Positions 54,117 to 62,940 of a stretch of DNA of 64,000 nucleotides are shown in pieces. The stretch is from Bradyrhizobium huanghuaihaiense (GTDB taxonomy: Bacteria > Pseudomonadota > Alphaproteobacteria > Rhizobiales > Xanthobacteraceae), in NCBI RefSeq assembly GCF_007830635.1, contig NZ_VLLA01000001.1, forward strand, positions 95,868-159,867. The letters are read 5' to 3'. The translations under genes were made by a program, and so were the position numbers. The stretch's first letter is position 1. Each line of letters starts with the position of its first letter. The notes beneath the pieces are model-generated. The model made no database searches, was not told where the DNA came from, and was given only the letters and a program-made list of their open reading frames with translations.

Positions 54117-54140
54117 AGCATAATCCCGAAAAGATCATGC
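54116..54140. repeat. Short palindromic repeat remnant (GAGCATAATCCCGAAAA)
   Basis: AGAGCATAATCCCGAAAAGATCATGC is a shortened relative of the 16346-16397 element, with arms GCATAATC and GATCATGC. It directly follows the ligase stop, within the gap before the GNAT-like gene. Confidence 0.6.
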
Positions 54141-54189
54141 TGAAACGATAGACCAAACGAGGCCGACCATTTCCACGGGCAAGACGAGC

Positions 54190-55065
54190 GTGATCCATAC
54201 CAAGGTCCGTTGCCGCGAGATCACCGAGTCCGACGTCGAGAAGATCGCGGACTTGCTGACGCGCGGCTTCGTCGGCCGCTCACGCGAATACTGGATGCAG
54301 GGCCTGCGCCGGCAAGCCTTCCGGCCCGTGCCGGAAGGCTATCCGCGCTTCGGCTACATGCTCGACAACGACGGCGAGCCCGTCGGCGTGCTGCTGCTGA
54401 TCTACACGACGCGAAAGCACGGCGAAGAGACCGCCATCCAGTGCAATTTGTCGAGCTGGTATGTCGATCCGGCCTACCGCAACTACGCTCCGTTCCTGAC
54501 CAAGGTCGCGCAGCGGCACAAGGACGTCACCTATCTCAACATCAGCCCGGCGCCGTGGACCTGGCCGATCATCGAGGCCCAGGGTTTTCGCAATTACTGC
54601 CGCGGCATCTTCTTCTCGGTGCCGGCGCTGGCGCGCGCCCCGCGCTGGAGCAAGATCGAGGTGATCTCCCAGCACGCCAAGGCGATCGACGGGCTTTCCC
54701 AGGACGAGACCGAGCTCCTGACACGGCATGCGCGTTACAGTTGCCTCAGCATCGTCTGCCGCACTCCGAAGGGAACGTTCCCCTTCATCCTGCAACCGGT
54801 GCGCATCCGCCGCGGCTTCATCGCGCCGCCCGCGATGAAGCTGATCTACTGCCGCAGCGCCGCCGAGTACGCCGAATGCGCCGGCCGCATCGGCCGGCTG
54901 CTGCTGCGGCTCGGCAAGATCTCGGTGGCGGTCGATGCCAACGGCCCGATTCCCGGTCTCGCCGGCATCTACACCGAACGGCGAGGCCGCAAATATTTCA
55001 AAGGCCCGCACCGGCCGCAGCTCGCCGACCTCACGGATACGGAGCTCGTGCTGTACGGGCCGTAG
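54190..55065 (+). CDS. GNAT-like acyltransferase of the aminoacyl-carrier-protein locus
   Basis: The 291-residue protein has an N-terminal GNAT-like fold (about 5-150; REITESDVEKIADLLTRGF, then GEPVGVLLLIYTT and SSWYVDPAYRNYAPFL) and a less familiar C-terminal half. GNAT enzymes move acyl or aminoacyl groups to amines. Placed 73 bases after the ligase, it is the best candidate to use the aminoacyl-carrier protein. The start is uncertain: GTG 54190 has a weak ribosome-binding site, and the frame stays open upstream to an ATT at 54169 that would add STGKTS. A repeat block closes the operon at 55070. Confidence 0.75.
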   Translation: MIHTKVRCREITESDVEKIADLLTRGFVGRSREYWMQGLRRQAFRPVPEGYPRFGYMLDNDGEPVGVLLLIYTTRKHGEETAIQCNLSSWYVDPAYRNYAPFLTKVAQRHKDVTYLNISPAPWTWPIIEAQGFRNYCRGIFFSVPALARAPRWSKIEVISQHAKAIDGLSQDETELLTRHARYSCLSIVCRTPKGTFPFILQPVRIRRGFIAPPAMKLIYCRSAAEYAECAGRIGRLLLRLGKISVAVDANGPIPGLAGIYTERRGRKYFKGPHRPQLADLTDTELVLYGP

Positions 55066-55411
55066 GCACGGTGTCGTCCCGGCGAAGGCCGGGACCCATA
55101 CCGCGTGATCTATCGATAAGCGCAGGGTGCTGGTACCGCGGGAAGACCTGTTCACTGCTAGTCTTCGCCAAACTTCTCCCTGTGGTTATGGGTCCCGGCC
55201 TTCGCCGGGACGACAGCGGAATTTGTTGCGCGCTCGGCCGACTCTGGCTTGCGAGCGCCTCAGCATGCTCGCGGACCAAACAAGTTCTCTCCATCGCGAG
55301 TCACCCTCCGTAAACTACTGCGCTTAAGGGAATTTTCCCGCCTCTTCGCTACCCTCGGCAGCGGAATTACGTTGCGTTAAGTCTATTGCCCGCCGAGATC
55401 ATGCCGACCCC
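55066..55411. other. Intergenic region after the aminoacyl-carrier locus
   Basis: The first 150 bases of this 346-base gap are a palindromic repeat copy. The remainder to 55411 holds no recognised gene and presumably contains the promoter of the PAS-GGDEF-EAL gene; I assign no boxes. Confidence 0.55.
55070..55215. repeat. Palindromic repeat (GTGTCGTCCCGGCGAAGGCC type)
   Basis: The arms GGTGTCGTCCCGGCGAAGGCC and GGCCTTCGCCGGGACGAC include GGGACCCATA and TATGGGTCCC. It begins five bases after the GNAT-like stop and may terminate that operon. Confidence 0.9.
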
Positions 55412-58279
55412 ATGACGTCGACCCGCGACAACGAGCTTGGTGCACGCCGCGAGCAGGGCCCGGAGGCCCTGGTCGCGCTGAGCCAGCTTGCGCTCGATCG
55501 CATGGAGCAAGGCGTCTGCGTTTACGATGCCGACAACAGGATCGTGCTGGTCAACCAGCGCTACCTCTCGCTCTTCGACCTGTCCGCCGAAATCGTGCGC
55601 ATCGGTACGAGCTACCGCGAGGTACTCGCGCACAGTGCGAGCCGCGGCAACTTCCCGGAGATTGAGCTCGACGCGCTGTATTCGGCGCGGATCGCAGAGA
55701 TCGCAGGCGGCAAGCCGTTCCGGACCGAGCAGCGGCTGGCAAGCGGCCTCGTCATGTCCCTCGAGCTGAAGCCACTTCCGGGCGGCGGCTGGATGACGAT
55801 CTGCGACGACGTCAGCCGCCTTTCCCGGCTCGAGGCGGAATTGCACGTGCAGACCGAACGCAGCCAGCATGCGCTCGCCAACATGTCGCACGGCCTCATC
55901 ATGTATGGCGCAGACAGCCGCGTCGTCCTGTGCAACGAGCGCTTCCTGAAGCTCTACAATCTCGACCCCGACATCGTAAAACCCGGCGTCGCACACAGCA
56001 CGGCCATCGAGCACTGGCTCGCGCGCGGTAACGTGGCGGGCATGGCGGCGGAGGAATTCCACGACACCAGGCTCGAGGACGTGCGCGCCAGGAAGGCGAA
56101 GACCCTGCTGGTGATGCGCTACGACGGGCGGATGGTGCAGGCGGTCTCCCGCTTCCTTCCCGACGGCGGCTGGGTGACGGTGCACGAAGACGTCACCGAA
56201 CGGCTGCAATACGAGGAGACGCTGCGGCGGCAGAACTTCATTCTCGACGCGGCGCTGGAGAACATGGCGCACGGACTCGCCTTCTACGACAGCGACATGC
56301 GCCTGCGCGTCTGCAACACCACCTACCGCAAGATCTACCTGCTCTCGCCGGAGGAGACGAGGCCCGGCACGCATCTCGGCGAGCTGATCGAGCGATCGAT
56401 GGCGAACGGCGCGTTCGCCTCGGAATACACCCCTCAACAGATCCTGGAAGCCGCCCGCGCGCGGATCGCGAACCGCGATTCCTCGCCGACGCGCCGGCGC
56501 ATGTCGAACGATACCGTGATCTCGGTCCGCTATTGCGCGCTGGCCGAAGGCGGCTTCGTCGCCACCTATGAAGACATCACCGAGCGCGAGCACGCGGTCG
56601 AGGAGCTGAGCGAGCAGTATCGGCGCTTTGATGCGGCCCTGAACAACATGAGCCAGGGCCTGTGCATGCTCGATTCGAGCCTGCGCGTGATCGTCTGCAA
56701 CCGACGCTATATCGAGATGTACGGTCTCGCGCCCGACATGGTGAAGCCGGGCGTCTCGATGCGCGAGATCATGGAGCACAGTTGCGCGCTCGGCATTCAT
56801 CCGAACATGTCCGGCGCCAAGCTCTATGCCGATTATGTCGAGCGGCTGCGCGAGGGCGAGCACACGCTGCACCGCCATTTGAGCGACGGCCGCATCATCA
56901 AGCTCAATCACAAGCGGATGGAGCACGGCGGTTGGGTGGTCACCTATGAGGACGTCACCGAGCGCCACAAGGCCCAGGCCCGCGTGGCGCATATGGCGCG
57001 GCACGACTCCCTGACTGACTTGCCAAACCGCACCCTGTTCCGCGAGAAGATGGGCGAGGGCTTGAACCACGTCGCGATTGCCGGCGGTGCAATGGCGGTG
57101 CTGTGCTTCGATCTCGATAATTTCAAGACCGTCAACGACCGTCTCGGCCATGCCGCCGGCGACCGGTTGTTGCGCTGGGTCGCGGCCCGCCTGAAGGAGA
57201 ATGTCGGCGAGCACGACACGGTCGCGCGGCTCGGCGGCGACGAGTTCGCCGTGCTCCAGCGCGGCCCGCAGCCACAATCGGCCGAACAGCTCGCCCGACG
57301 CCTGGTAGAGATCATCGGCCACCCGCCGCAACTGGAAAGCCAGGCGATCCATGTCGGCGTCTCCGTCGGCATCGCGATCGCGCCCGATCACGGCTTGGAC
57401 GCCGACGAGCTGATGAAATGCGCCGACCTCGCGCTGTACCAGGCCAAGGCCAAGGGGCGCGGCGCCTACCAGCTGTTCGAGCCCGAGATGGAGGAAGAGG
57501 CGCGCCGCCGGCACGCGCTGGAGCACGATCTGCGCGGCGCGCTGGAGTCCAACCAGTTCCATCTGGTGTTCCAGCCGCAGATGCGGCTGGATTCGACCGA
57601 GCTCACCGGCTTCGAGGCGCTGCTGCGCTGGAAACATCCCTCGCGCGGCCTGGTCTCGCCCGCCGAGTTCATCCCGATCGCTGAGGAGAACGGGCTGATC
57701 GTTCCGATCGGCGAATGGGTGCTGCGCACGGCCTGTGCCACTGCAGCGTCCTGGCCCGATGTCACCGTCGCGGTGAACCTGTCACCGGTGCAATTCCGCT
57801 CGCGCGGACTGGCGACGATGGTCACGAGTGCGCTCGCGGAAGCCGGCCTGCCGCCGCAGCGGCTCGAGCTCGAGGTCACCGAGACGGCGCTGCTCGACGA
57901 CAGCGAGGCAACGATCGAGATCCTGCACCAACTCCGCGCACTCGGCGTGCGCGTCAGCCTCGACGATTTCGGCGTCGGCTATTCCTCGCTCAGCTATTTG
58001 CGCAAGTTTCCGTTCGATCGCATCAAGATCGACCGCTCCTTCGTCGGCACGCTCGGTGAAAGCCCGGAGAGCGTTGCCATCGTCCGCACCATCGCCAGCC
58101 TCGGCTCCGTTCTCGGCGTCGAGACCACGGCAGAGGGTGTGGAGACCGCGGAGCAACTCGACTTCGTGCGCGAATGCGGCTGCACCGCGGTGCAGGGCTA
58201 TTATTTCGGCAAGCCGTGCCCGGCGGCCGAGGTCGGCCGCACCATCGAGACGCTGAACGCGGTCCGGCGCGTGGCGTAA
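55412..58279 (+). CDS. Multi-PAS GGDEF-EAL cyclic-di-GMP protein
   Basis: The 955-residue protein has four consecutive PAS-like domains (about 25-135, 145-260, 270-390, 405-520), each with a repeated MxxGLxMYDxDxRVxxCNxRY pattern. A GGDEF domain (RLGGDEFAVL, GGDEF at 608-612) and an EAL domain (E735-A-L, then DDFGVGYSSLSYL and the KIDRSF lysine) follow. Both catalytic signatures are intact, so it may make and degrade cyclic di-GMP. There is no transmembrane segment, so it is likely a cytoplasmic sensor. No partner gene is adjacent. Confidence 0.93.
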   Translation: MTSTRDNELGARREQGPEALVALSQLALDRMEQGVCVYDADNRIVLVNQRYLSLFDLSAEIVRIGTSYREVLAHSASRGNFPEIELDALYSARIAEIAGGKPFRTEQRLASGLVMSLELKPLPGGGWMTICDDVSRLSRLEAELHVQTERSQHALANMSHGLIMYGADSRVVLCNERFLKLYNLDPDIVKPGVAHSTAIEHWLARGNVAGMAAEEFHDTRLEDVRARKAKTLLVMRYDGRMVQAVSRFLPDGGWVTVHEDVTERLQYEETLRRQNFILDAALENMAHGLAFYDSDMRLRVCNTTYRKIYLLSPEETRPGTHLGELIERSMANGAFASEYTPQQILEAARARIANRDSSPTRRRMSNDTVISVRYCALAEGGFVATYEDITEREHAVEELSEQYRRFDAALNNMSQGLCMLDSSLRVIVCNRRYIEMYGLAPDMVKPGVSMREIMEHSCALGIHPNMSGAKLYADYVERLREGEHTLHRHLSDGRIIKLNHKRMEHGGWVVTYEDVTERHKAQARVAHMARHDSLTDLPNRTLFREKMGEGLNHVAIAGGAMAVLCFDLDNFKTVNDRLGHAAGDRLLRWVAARLKENVGEHDTVARLGGDEFAVLQRGPQPQSAEQLARRLVEIIGHPPQLESQAIHVGVSVGIAIAPDHGLDADELMKCADLALYQAKAKGRGAYQLFEPEMEEEARRRHALEHDLRGALESNQFHLVFQPQMRLDSTELTGFEALLRWKHPSRGLVSPAEFIPIAEENGLIVPIGEWVLRTACATAASWPDVTVAVNLSPVQFRSRGLATMVTSALAEAGLPPQRLELEVTETALLDDSEATIEILHQLRALGVRVSLDDFGVGYSSLSYLRKFPFDRIKIDRSFVGTLGESPESVAIVRTIASLGSVLGVETTAEGVETAEQLDFVRECGCTAVQGYYFGKPCPAAEVGRTIETLNAVRRVA

Positions 58280-58483
58280 GGGCTTCAGGCCCCCTCAAAT
58301 TCCGCGTCTCGGCACACTTCCAAACGACCAATTGTCGCACGTCTCGTTTTGCGCGGGGGCACTGCCACGCCCATGCGGGCGATCCGCTCAATGCGCTTTT
58401 CTTCTCCCATGATTTCGGGGACAATCCCGTCATAACAATGAGAAACGGCGGTCCACCGAGACCGCTGCGAGGGAGGTGTTTCG

Positions 58484-59458
58484 ATGTCGCGATACGGGCT
58501 GAAGACGATTGCCTTTGCCGCCATGCATGTTGTGGGCGCATTGCTCGCGACCGCTGCCAGTGCGCAGGACTATCCCACCAAGCCGGTCACGCTGATCGTG
58601 CCGTGGCCGGCCGGCGGCTCGACCGACATCTCGATGCGCGCCATCGCCGACAGCGCCTCGAAGGTGCTGGGGCAGCCGATCGTGATCGACAACAAGGCCG
58701 GCGGCGGCGGCACGGTGGGCCCGGCGACCATGGCCGCGGCTGCGAAGCCGGACGGCTATACCATCTCGCAGATTCCGATCACCGTGTTCCGCCTGCCCCT
58801 GATGCAGGAGGTGTCATGGGATCCGGCGAAGGACTTCACCTATATCATCCACCTCACCGGCTACACGTTCGGCGTGACCACCAGCGCGGAATCGCAGTTC
58901 AAGTCCTGGAAGGACGTGGTCGACTTCGCCAAGGCCAACCCGGGCAAGGTGACTTATGCGACGCCGGGCACCGGAACCTCGCTGCATATCGGCATGGAGC
59001 AGATCGCGGCGATGTCCGGCATCAAGCTCACGCAGGTGCCGTTCAAGGGCGGCGCCGAGACCAACGCGGCCGTGCTGGGACAGCACACGATGCTCCAGGC
59101 GGATTCGACGGGCTGGCGGCCGCTGGTCGACGCCGGCAAGCTGAAGCTGCTGATGGTGTGGACCGGCGCGCGGTCGCCGAACTATCCTGATGTGCCGACG
59201 CTGAAGGAGCTCGGCTATCCCATGGTCTATGACTCCCCGTTCGGCATCGCGGGGCCGAAGGGCATGGATCCAGAGATCGTCGCCAAGCTGCACGACGCCT
59301 TCAAGAAGGCGGTCGAGGATCCCGCGGTGATCGCCACGCTCGCCAAATATGACATGGTGCCGAACTACAAGAACACCGAGGACTACAAGAAGTTCGTCGT
59401 CGAGGTCACGGAGTCCGAGCGCAAGGTGATCGACACGCTTGGGCTCGCGAAGAAGTAA
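58484..59458 (+). CDS. Tripartite tricarboxylate transporter substrate-binding protein (TctC/Bug family)
   Basis: The 324-residue periplasmic Bug protein has a signal peptide (about 1-27, ending ASA|QDYP). The family's YPTKPVTLIVPWPAGGSTDI motif (about 30-49) and IDNKAGGGGTVG are clear. It binds carboxylates such as citrate, tartrate or nicotinate. It leads an operon with the TctB and TctA genes and sets substrate specificity. A GAGGGAGG site precedes the ATG. Confidence 0.93.
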   Translation: MSRYGLKTIAFAAMHVVGALLATAASAQDYPTKPVTLIVPWPAGGSTDISMRAIADSASKVLGQPIVIDNKAGGGGTVGPATMAAAAKPDGYTISQIPITVFRLPLMQEVSWDPAKDFTYIIHLTGYTFGVTTSAESQFKSWKDVVDFAKANPGKVTYATPGTGTSLHIGMEQIAAMSGIKLTQVPFKGGAETNAAVLGQHTMLQADSTGWRPLVDAGKLKLLMVWTGARSPNYPDVPTLKELGYPMVYDSPFGIAGPKGMDPEIVAKLHDAFKKAVEDPAVIATLAKYDMVPNYKNTEDYKKFVVEVTESERKVIDTLGLAKK

Positions 59459-59481
59459 CATCGCGCTGCCACGCACGCTGG

Positions 59482-59587
59482 CGTCATCCTGAGGTGCGAG
59501 CCGCACTTGCGGCTCGCCTCGAAGGATGGATCGGGGCACCGTCGCCCTTCGAGGGCTTCGCTGCGCTCCGCCACCTCAGGGTGACGG
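59482..59587. repeat. Palindromic repeat (CGTCATCCTGAGGTGCG family)
   Basis: The arms GCGTCATCCTGAGGTGCG and CGCCACCTCAGGGTGACG enclose CCTCGAAGGATGG and CCCTTCGAGGG blocks. The element lies within the transporter operon between the binding-protein and TctB genes. Confidence 0.82.
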
Positions 59588-59606
59588 TGATCTAAAGGTT
59601 CTTCAT

Positions 59607-60092
59607 ATGAACGACCCAACCAACGTCAAACTCCGTCTCTCCAACTCCGAGCTCTGGGGCGGGCTGATCGGGCTCGGACTCGGCGGCTTCGTGATCTGGT
59701 CGGGGCTGAAGCTCAAGCTCGGCACCATCAACGATCCCGGCTCCGGCTATGTGCTGTTCTACACGGGCATCCTGATGTGCGTGTTCGCGGGCTCCATCAT
59801 CGTCTCGGCGATCACCGAGGGCGGGCCGACGCTGGCCTCGCGCTGGGAGAACGTGCGCTGGAGCAAGCCGCTGCTCGTCATCGTCTGCCTCATCGCATTC
59901 TCCTTCGCGCTCGAGCCGCTGGGATTTTTGCTGTCGTCGATCCCGCTGATGCTGCTGTTGCTGCGGCTGATCGACCCGGTGCGCTGGACGCTGGCGATCC
60001 CGATCGCCGTGCTGGCGCCATCAGGGATGTGGTGGGTGCTCAAGCGCCTGCTGTTGATCCAGCTGCCCTCTGGCCTGTTCGGGATCGGTTGA
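59607..60092 (+). CDS. tctB: Tripartite tricarboxylate transporter small membrane subunit (TctB)
   Basis: The 161-residue inner-membrane protein has four hydrophobic helices. It starts at ATG 59607 after AAAGG; the frame extends upstream through the repeat without homology. Short, hydrophobic and directly before TctA, it matches TctB by position and character rather than strong motifs. Confidence 0.88.
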   Translation: MNDPTNVKLRLSNSELWGGLIGLGLGGFVIWSGLKLKLGTINDPGSGYVLFYTGILMCVFAGSIIVSAITEGGPTLASRWENVRWSKPLLVIVCLIAFSFALEPLGFLLSSIPLMLLLLRLIDPVRWTLAIPIAVLAPSGMWWVLKRLLLIQLPSGLFGIG

Positions 60093-60096
60093 CCGC

Positions 60097-61605
60097 ATGG
60101 ACACGCTCGCCAATGTCGCGCATGGGTTCGGTGTCGCGCTGACCGGGATCAACCTGCTCTATTGCTTCATCGGCGTCTTCATCGGCACGCTGGTCGGGGT
60201 GCTGCCGGGGATCGGGCCGATCTCGGCGATGTCGCTGCTGCTGCCCGTGACGCTGTCGGGCACGCCGGAATCCGGCATCATCATGATGGCCGGCATCTAT
60301 TACGGCTCGATGTATGGCGGCTCGACCACCTCGATCCTGGTCAACATCCCCGGCGAGGCCGCCTCCGTCGTCACCTGCATCGACGGCCACCAGATGGCGA
60401 AGCAGGGCCGCGCCGGTCCTGCGCTCGGCATCTCCGCCTTCGGCTCCTTCATCGCCGGCACGTTCGCGCTGGTCGCCCTGATGCTGGTGGCCCCAAAACT
60501 TGCCAGCATCGCCATCGCGTTCGGCCCGGCCGAGTATTTCAGCCTGATGGTGCTCGGCCTCGTCGTGCTCACCTTCCTCACCCAGGGCTCGATGCCGAAG
60601 GCGCTGCTGATGGCCTGCATCGGCGTCGTGCTCGGCCTGATCGGGCTCGACAGCATCACGGCGCAGCCGCGCCTGACCTTCGGCCGCATGGAGCTGATCG
60701 ACGGCATCGGCCTCGTGCCCGTGGTCATGGGCCTGTTCGGCGTCGCCGAGGTGCTGCTCAACACCGAGCAGGCGATCAAGCGCGACATCATCAACGCCAA
60801 GATCACCCAGCTCCTGCCCAACAAGGAGGACTGGCAGGCGAGCGCGGGCCCCGTGGCACGCGGCACGCTGCTCGGCTTCCTGCTCGGCATCCTGCCCGGC
60901 GGCGGCGCGGTGGTGGCCTCGTTTGCGTCCTATGCACTGGAGAAGCGGCTGTCGAAATCACCGGAGCGGTTCGGCCATGGCGCAATCGAGGGCGTTGCGG
61001 GACCGGAGTCTGCGAACAACGCGGCGGCCGGCGGTGCGTTCATTCCGCTGATGACCTTGGGCATTCCGCCGAACGTGGTGATGGCGCTGCTGCTCGGGGC
61101 CTTCGTCATCCACGGCCTGCAACCGGGCCCGCTGCTGATCACGCAAAACCCCGGCCTGTTCTGGGGCATCGTCGCCAGCATGTATATCGGCAACGTCATG
61201 CTGCTGATCCTCAACCTGCCGATGATCGGCATGTGGGTGCAGCTCCTGAAGCTGCCCTACAACATCCTGTTCCCCCTGATCATCCTGTTCACGATCCTCG
61301 GCGTCTACTGCTCGAGCAACAACGTGTTCGACGTCTATGTGATGATCGCGTTCGGCATCATCGGCTACTTCATGCGCAAGCTCGGCTACGAGCCGGCGCC
61401 GCTGGTGCTGGCCTTCGTGCTCGGGCCGATGCTGGAGAACAATCTGCGCAAGTCGCTGATCCTGTCGCAGGGCGATCTCTGGACCTTTGTGCAGCGGCCG
61501 ATCTCGGCGGCGTGCCTGACGCTGGCGCTGGTGCTGCTGATCGCGCCGCTGCTGCCCGCGCTGCGCAAGAAGCGCGAGCTGGTGGCGCTGGATGAGGGGG
61601 CGTGA
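60097..61605 (+). CDS. tctA: Tripartite tricarboxylate transporter large membrane subunit (TctA)
   Basis: The 502-residue permease has about 12 hydrophobic segments. TctA hallmarks include GTLVGVLPGIGPISAMSLLLP (about 30-50), YYGSMYGGSTTSILVNIPGEA (about 68-88) and a second GFLLGILPGGGAVVASF repeat near 260. It uses an ion gradient to import the carboxylate delivered by the Bug protein. It begins four bases after TctB stops. Confidence 0.95.
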   Translation: MDTLANVAHGFGVALTGINLLYCFIGVFIGTLVGVLPGIGPISAMSLLLPVTLSGTPESGIIMMAGIYYGSMYGGSTTSILVNIPGEAASVVTCIDGHQMAKQGRAGPALGISAFGSFIAGTFALVALMLVAPKLASIAIAFGPAEYFSLMVLGLVVLTFLTQGSMPKALLMACIGVVLGLIGLDSITAQPRLTFGRMELIDGIGLVPVVMGLFGVAEVLLNTEQAIKRDIINAKITQLLPNKEDWQASAGPVARGTLLGFLLGILPGGGAVVASFASYALEKRLSKSPERFGHGAIEGVAGPESANNAAAGGAFIPLMTLGIPPNVVMALLLGAFVIHGLQPGPLLITQNPGLFWGIVASMYIGNVMLLILNLPMIGMWVQLLKLPYNILFPLIILFTILGVYCSSNNVFDVYVMIAFGIIGYFMRKLGYEPAPLVLAFVLGPMLENNLRKSLILSQGDLWTFVQRPISAACLTLALVLLIAPLLPALRKKRELVALDEGA

Positions 61606-61638
61606 GGCGCCGCGCCCCTCGTCGCTCCGCTCAAACTT

Positions 61639-61730
61639 CGTAGGGTGGGCAAAGGCGCGCATGCGCCGTGCCCACGATCTGCCAGAGTTGGAGAGAGGTG
61701 GTGGGCACGCTTCGCTTTGCCCACCCTACG
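61639..61730. repeat. Palindromic repeat (CGTAGGGTGGGCAAAG family)
   Basis: The arms CGTAGGGTGGGCAAAGGCG and GCTTTGCCCACCCTACG surround GTGCCCACG/GGTGGGCAC blocks. It lies between the convergent TctA and MarR genes. Confidence 0.88.
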
Positions 61731-61756
61731 GCATCTACGCAAGAGGCAAGATGCAA

Positions 61757-62221
61757 TCACCCCTCGCCGCTTCCTTCCAGCCGATCGCGCAGAGCGCCAA
61801 TCACGCGATGAGCCGTCTCGATCTCCTTCACTGACAGACCTTCCGCCAGGCCGTTGACCCAAGGGGCCTGCAAGCGGCCGGCGGCGTCAAAGACCTGCCT
61901 GCCCTTGTCGGTGAGCACCACGAGCTGGGCCCGGCGGTGATGCGGATTGGTCTCAAAGGCAACGAGGCCATCGCGCTCGAGATCGTTGACGATCCGCTGC
62001 ACGTTCTGGCGGTTGGCGCCGAGATTGCGCGCCAGCCAGGCCACGGGCTCCGGACGCTCGGCATCGACGATCGCCCCCAAAATCTGCCAGCGCGCGCTGG
62101 TGAGGCCGAGCGAGGCGACCAACCGGTCACCGGCGGTCAGGAGCAGGCCGTTGGCCCGGAACAGCTCGAGAATGAAGCCGGTCAGGGCCTCGCCCGCCGG
62201 GGTCCGCTTGGTCCTCGTCAT
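61757..62221 (-). CDS. MarR-family transcriptional regulator
   Basis: The 154-residue winged-helix protein has LTSARWQILGAI in helix 2, LGANRQNVQRIVNDLERDGLV as the recognition helix region and a RRAQLVVLTDKGR wing. ATG 62221 is preferred over an in-frame TTG two codons upstream. It diverges from a small monooxygenase across 97 bases that hold an inverted-repeat operator. It likely represses that gene and itself in response to a small phenolic or similar ligand. Confidence 0.9.
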   Translation of the reverse strand: MTRTKRTPAGEALTGFILELFRANGLLLTAGDRLVASLGLTSARWQILGAIVDAERPEPVAWLARNLGANRQNVQRIVNDLERDGLVAFETNPHHRRAQLVVLTDKGRQVFDAAGRLQAPWVNGLAEGLSVKEIETAHRVIGALRDRLEGSGEG

Positions 62222-62240
62222 TTGCAATGATCATCCTATC

Positions 62241-62296
62241 TTGACATCATCATGTCAAATATCTATGTCACATACTGTCGAATTGACATGATGATA
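62241..62296. promoter_or_regulatory. MarR-type operator and promoter between the divergent pair
   Basis: TTGACATCATCATGTCAA (62241-62258) has TTGACAT/ATGTCAA arms around CATC. A related half-site TTGACATGATGATA lies at 62283-62296. On the plus strand TTGACA at 62241 with TATGTC 17 bases later (62264-62269) could be the promoter of the monooxygenase gene, covered by the operator. Confidence 0.6.
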
Positions 62297-62318
62297 CCAA
62301 CTTAACCGGAGTGATGCC

Positions 62319-62687
62319 ATGCCCCATATGCGTCCGCTCGACCCGACTTTCCCGATCGACCGCCAGATCGCGCTCGAGGCCGGCCCCGTGGTGCTGGTCA
62401 ACCTGTTCACGCTCGATGCCGCGGATGAACCGACCTTCCTGGCGAGCTGGCAGGACGATGCCGCTTTCATGAAGCGGCAGCCGGGTTTCATCTCGACCCA
62501 GCTCCACCGCGCGCTCGGCGACAATCCGACCTATCTCAACTACGCGGTCTGGGAGTCCAATGCGCATTTCCGCGCGGCATTCACCCATCCGGAGTTCCGC
62601 GCGAAGATCGCGGACTACCCGGCGTCGGCCGTCGCAAGTCCGCATCTGTTTCAGAAGGTCGCAGTCCCGGGGATTTGTGTGGCGTAG
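62319..62687 (+). CDS. Antibiotic biosynthesis monooxygenase (ABM) domain protein
   Basis: The 122-residue protein has one ferredoxin-like ABM fold (VVLVNLFTLDAADEPTFLASWQDDAAFMKRQPGFIS, then NYAVWESNAHFRAAF). Family members oxidise quinones or aromatic compounds without cofactors, or degrade heme. The start has GGAG eight bases upstream. It is divergent from the MarR gene and probably under its control. Confidence 0.86.
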   Translation: MPHMRPLDPTFPIDRQIALEAGPVVLVNLFTLDAADEPTFLASWQDDAAFMKRQPGFISTQLHRALGDNPTYLNYAVWESNAHFRAAFTHPEFRAKIADYPASAVASPHLFQKVAVPGICVA

Positions 62688-62731
62688 CTGCGCTCGCAAT
62701 GACGGGAAGAGAGTTGCCCCACGCACACTAT

Positions 62732-62825
62732 CGTAGGGTGGGCAAAGGCGCACTTGCGCCGTGCCCACCATCTCGCCACGACTACAACAGAAGTCGTGGG
62801 CACGCTTCGCTTTGCCCACCCTACG
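62732..62825. repeat. Palindromic repeat (CGTAGGGTGGGCAAAG family)
   Basis: The arms CGTAGGGTGGGCAAAGGCG and GCTTTGCCCACCCTACG flank GTGCCCACC/GTGGGCAC. It is 18 bases from another repeat family copy. Confidence 0.88.
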
Positions 62826-62843
62826 AGATCTACGTGGCTTGGC

Positions 62844-62935
62844 GTCGGGTGGATTAGCCGAAGGCGTCATCCACCTCTTCTGTTTCTGCGGATATGAACA
62901 GTGGTGGGTTACGCCTTCGGCTAACCCACCCTACG
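62844..62935. repeat. Palindromic repeat (GTCGGGTGGATTAGCCGAAGGC family)
   Basis: The arms GGGTGGATTAGCCGAAGGCG and CGCCTTCGGCTAACCCACCC enclose ATCCACC/GGTGGGT. It lies immediately after the C-terminus of the EAL protein and probably ends its transcript. Confidence 0.82.
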
Positions 62936-62940
62936 GCATC

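Noticed and set aside
55367..57637. Minus-strand open frame of about 750 codons opposite the PAS-GGDEF-EAL gene
   Set aside because: The plus strand carries intact PAS, GGDEF and EAL signatures; the opposite frame has none.
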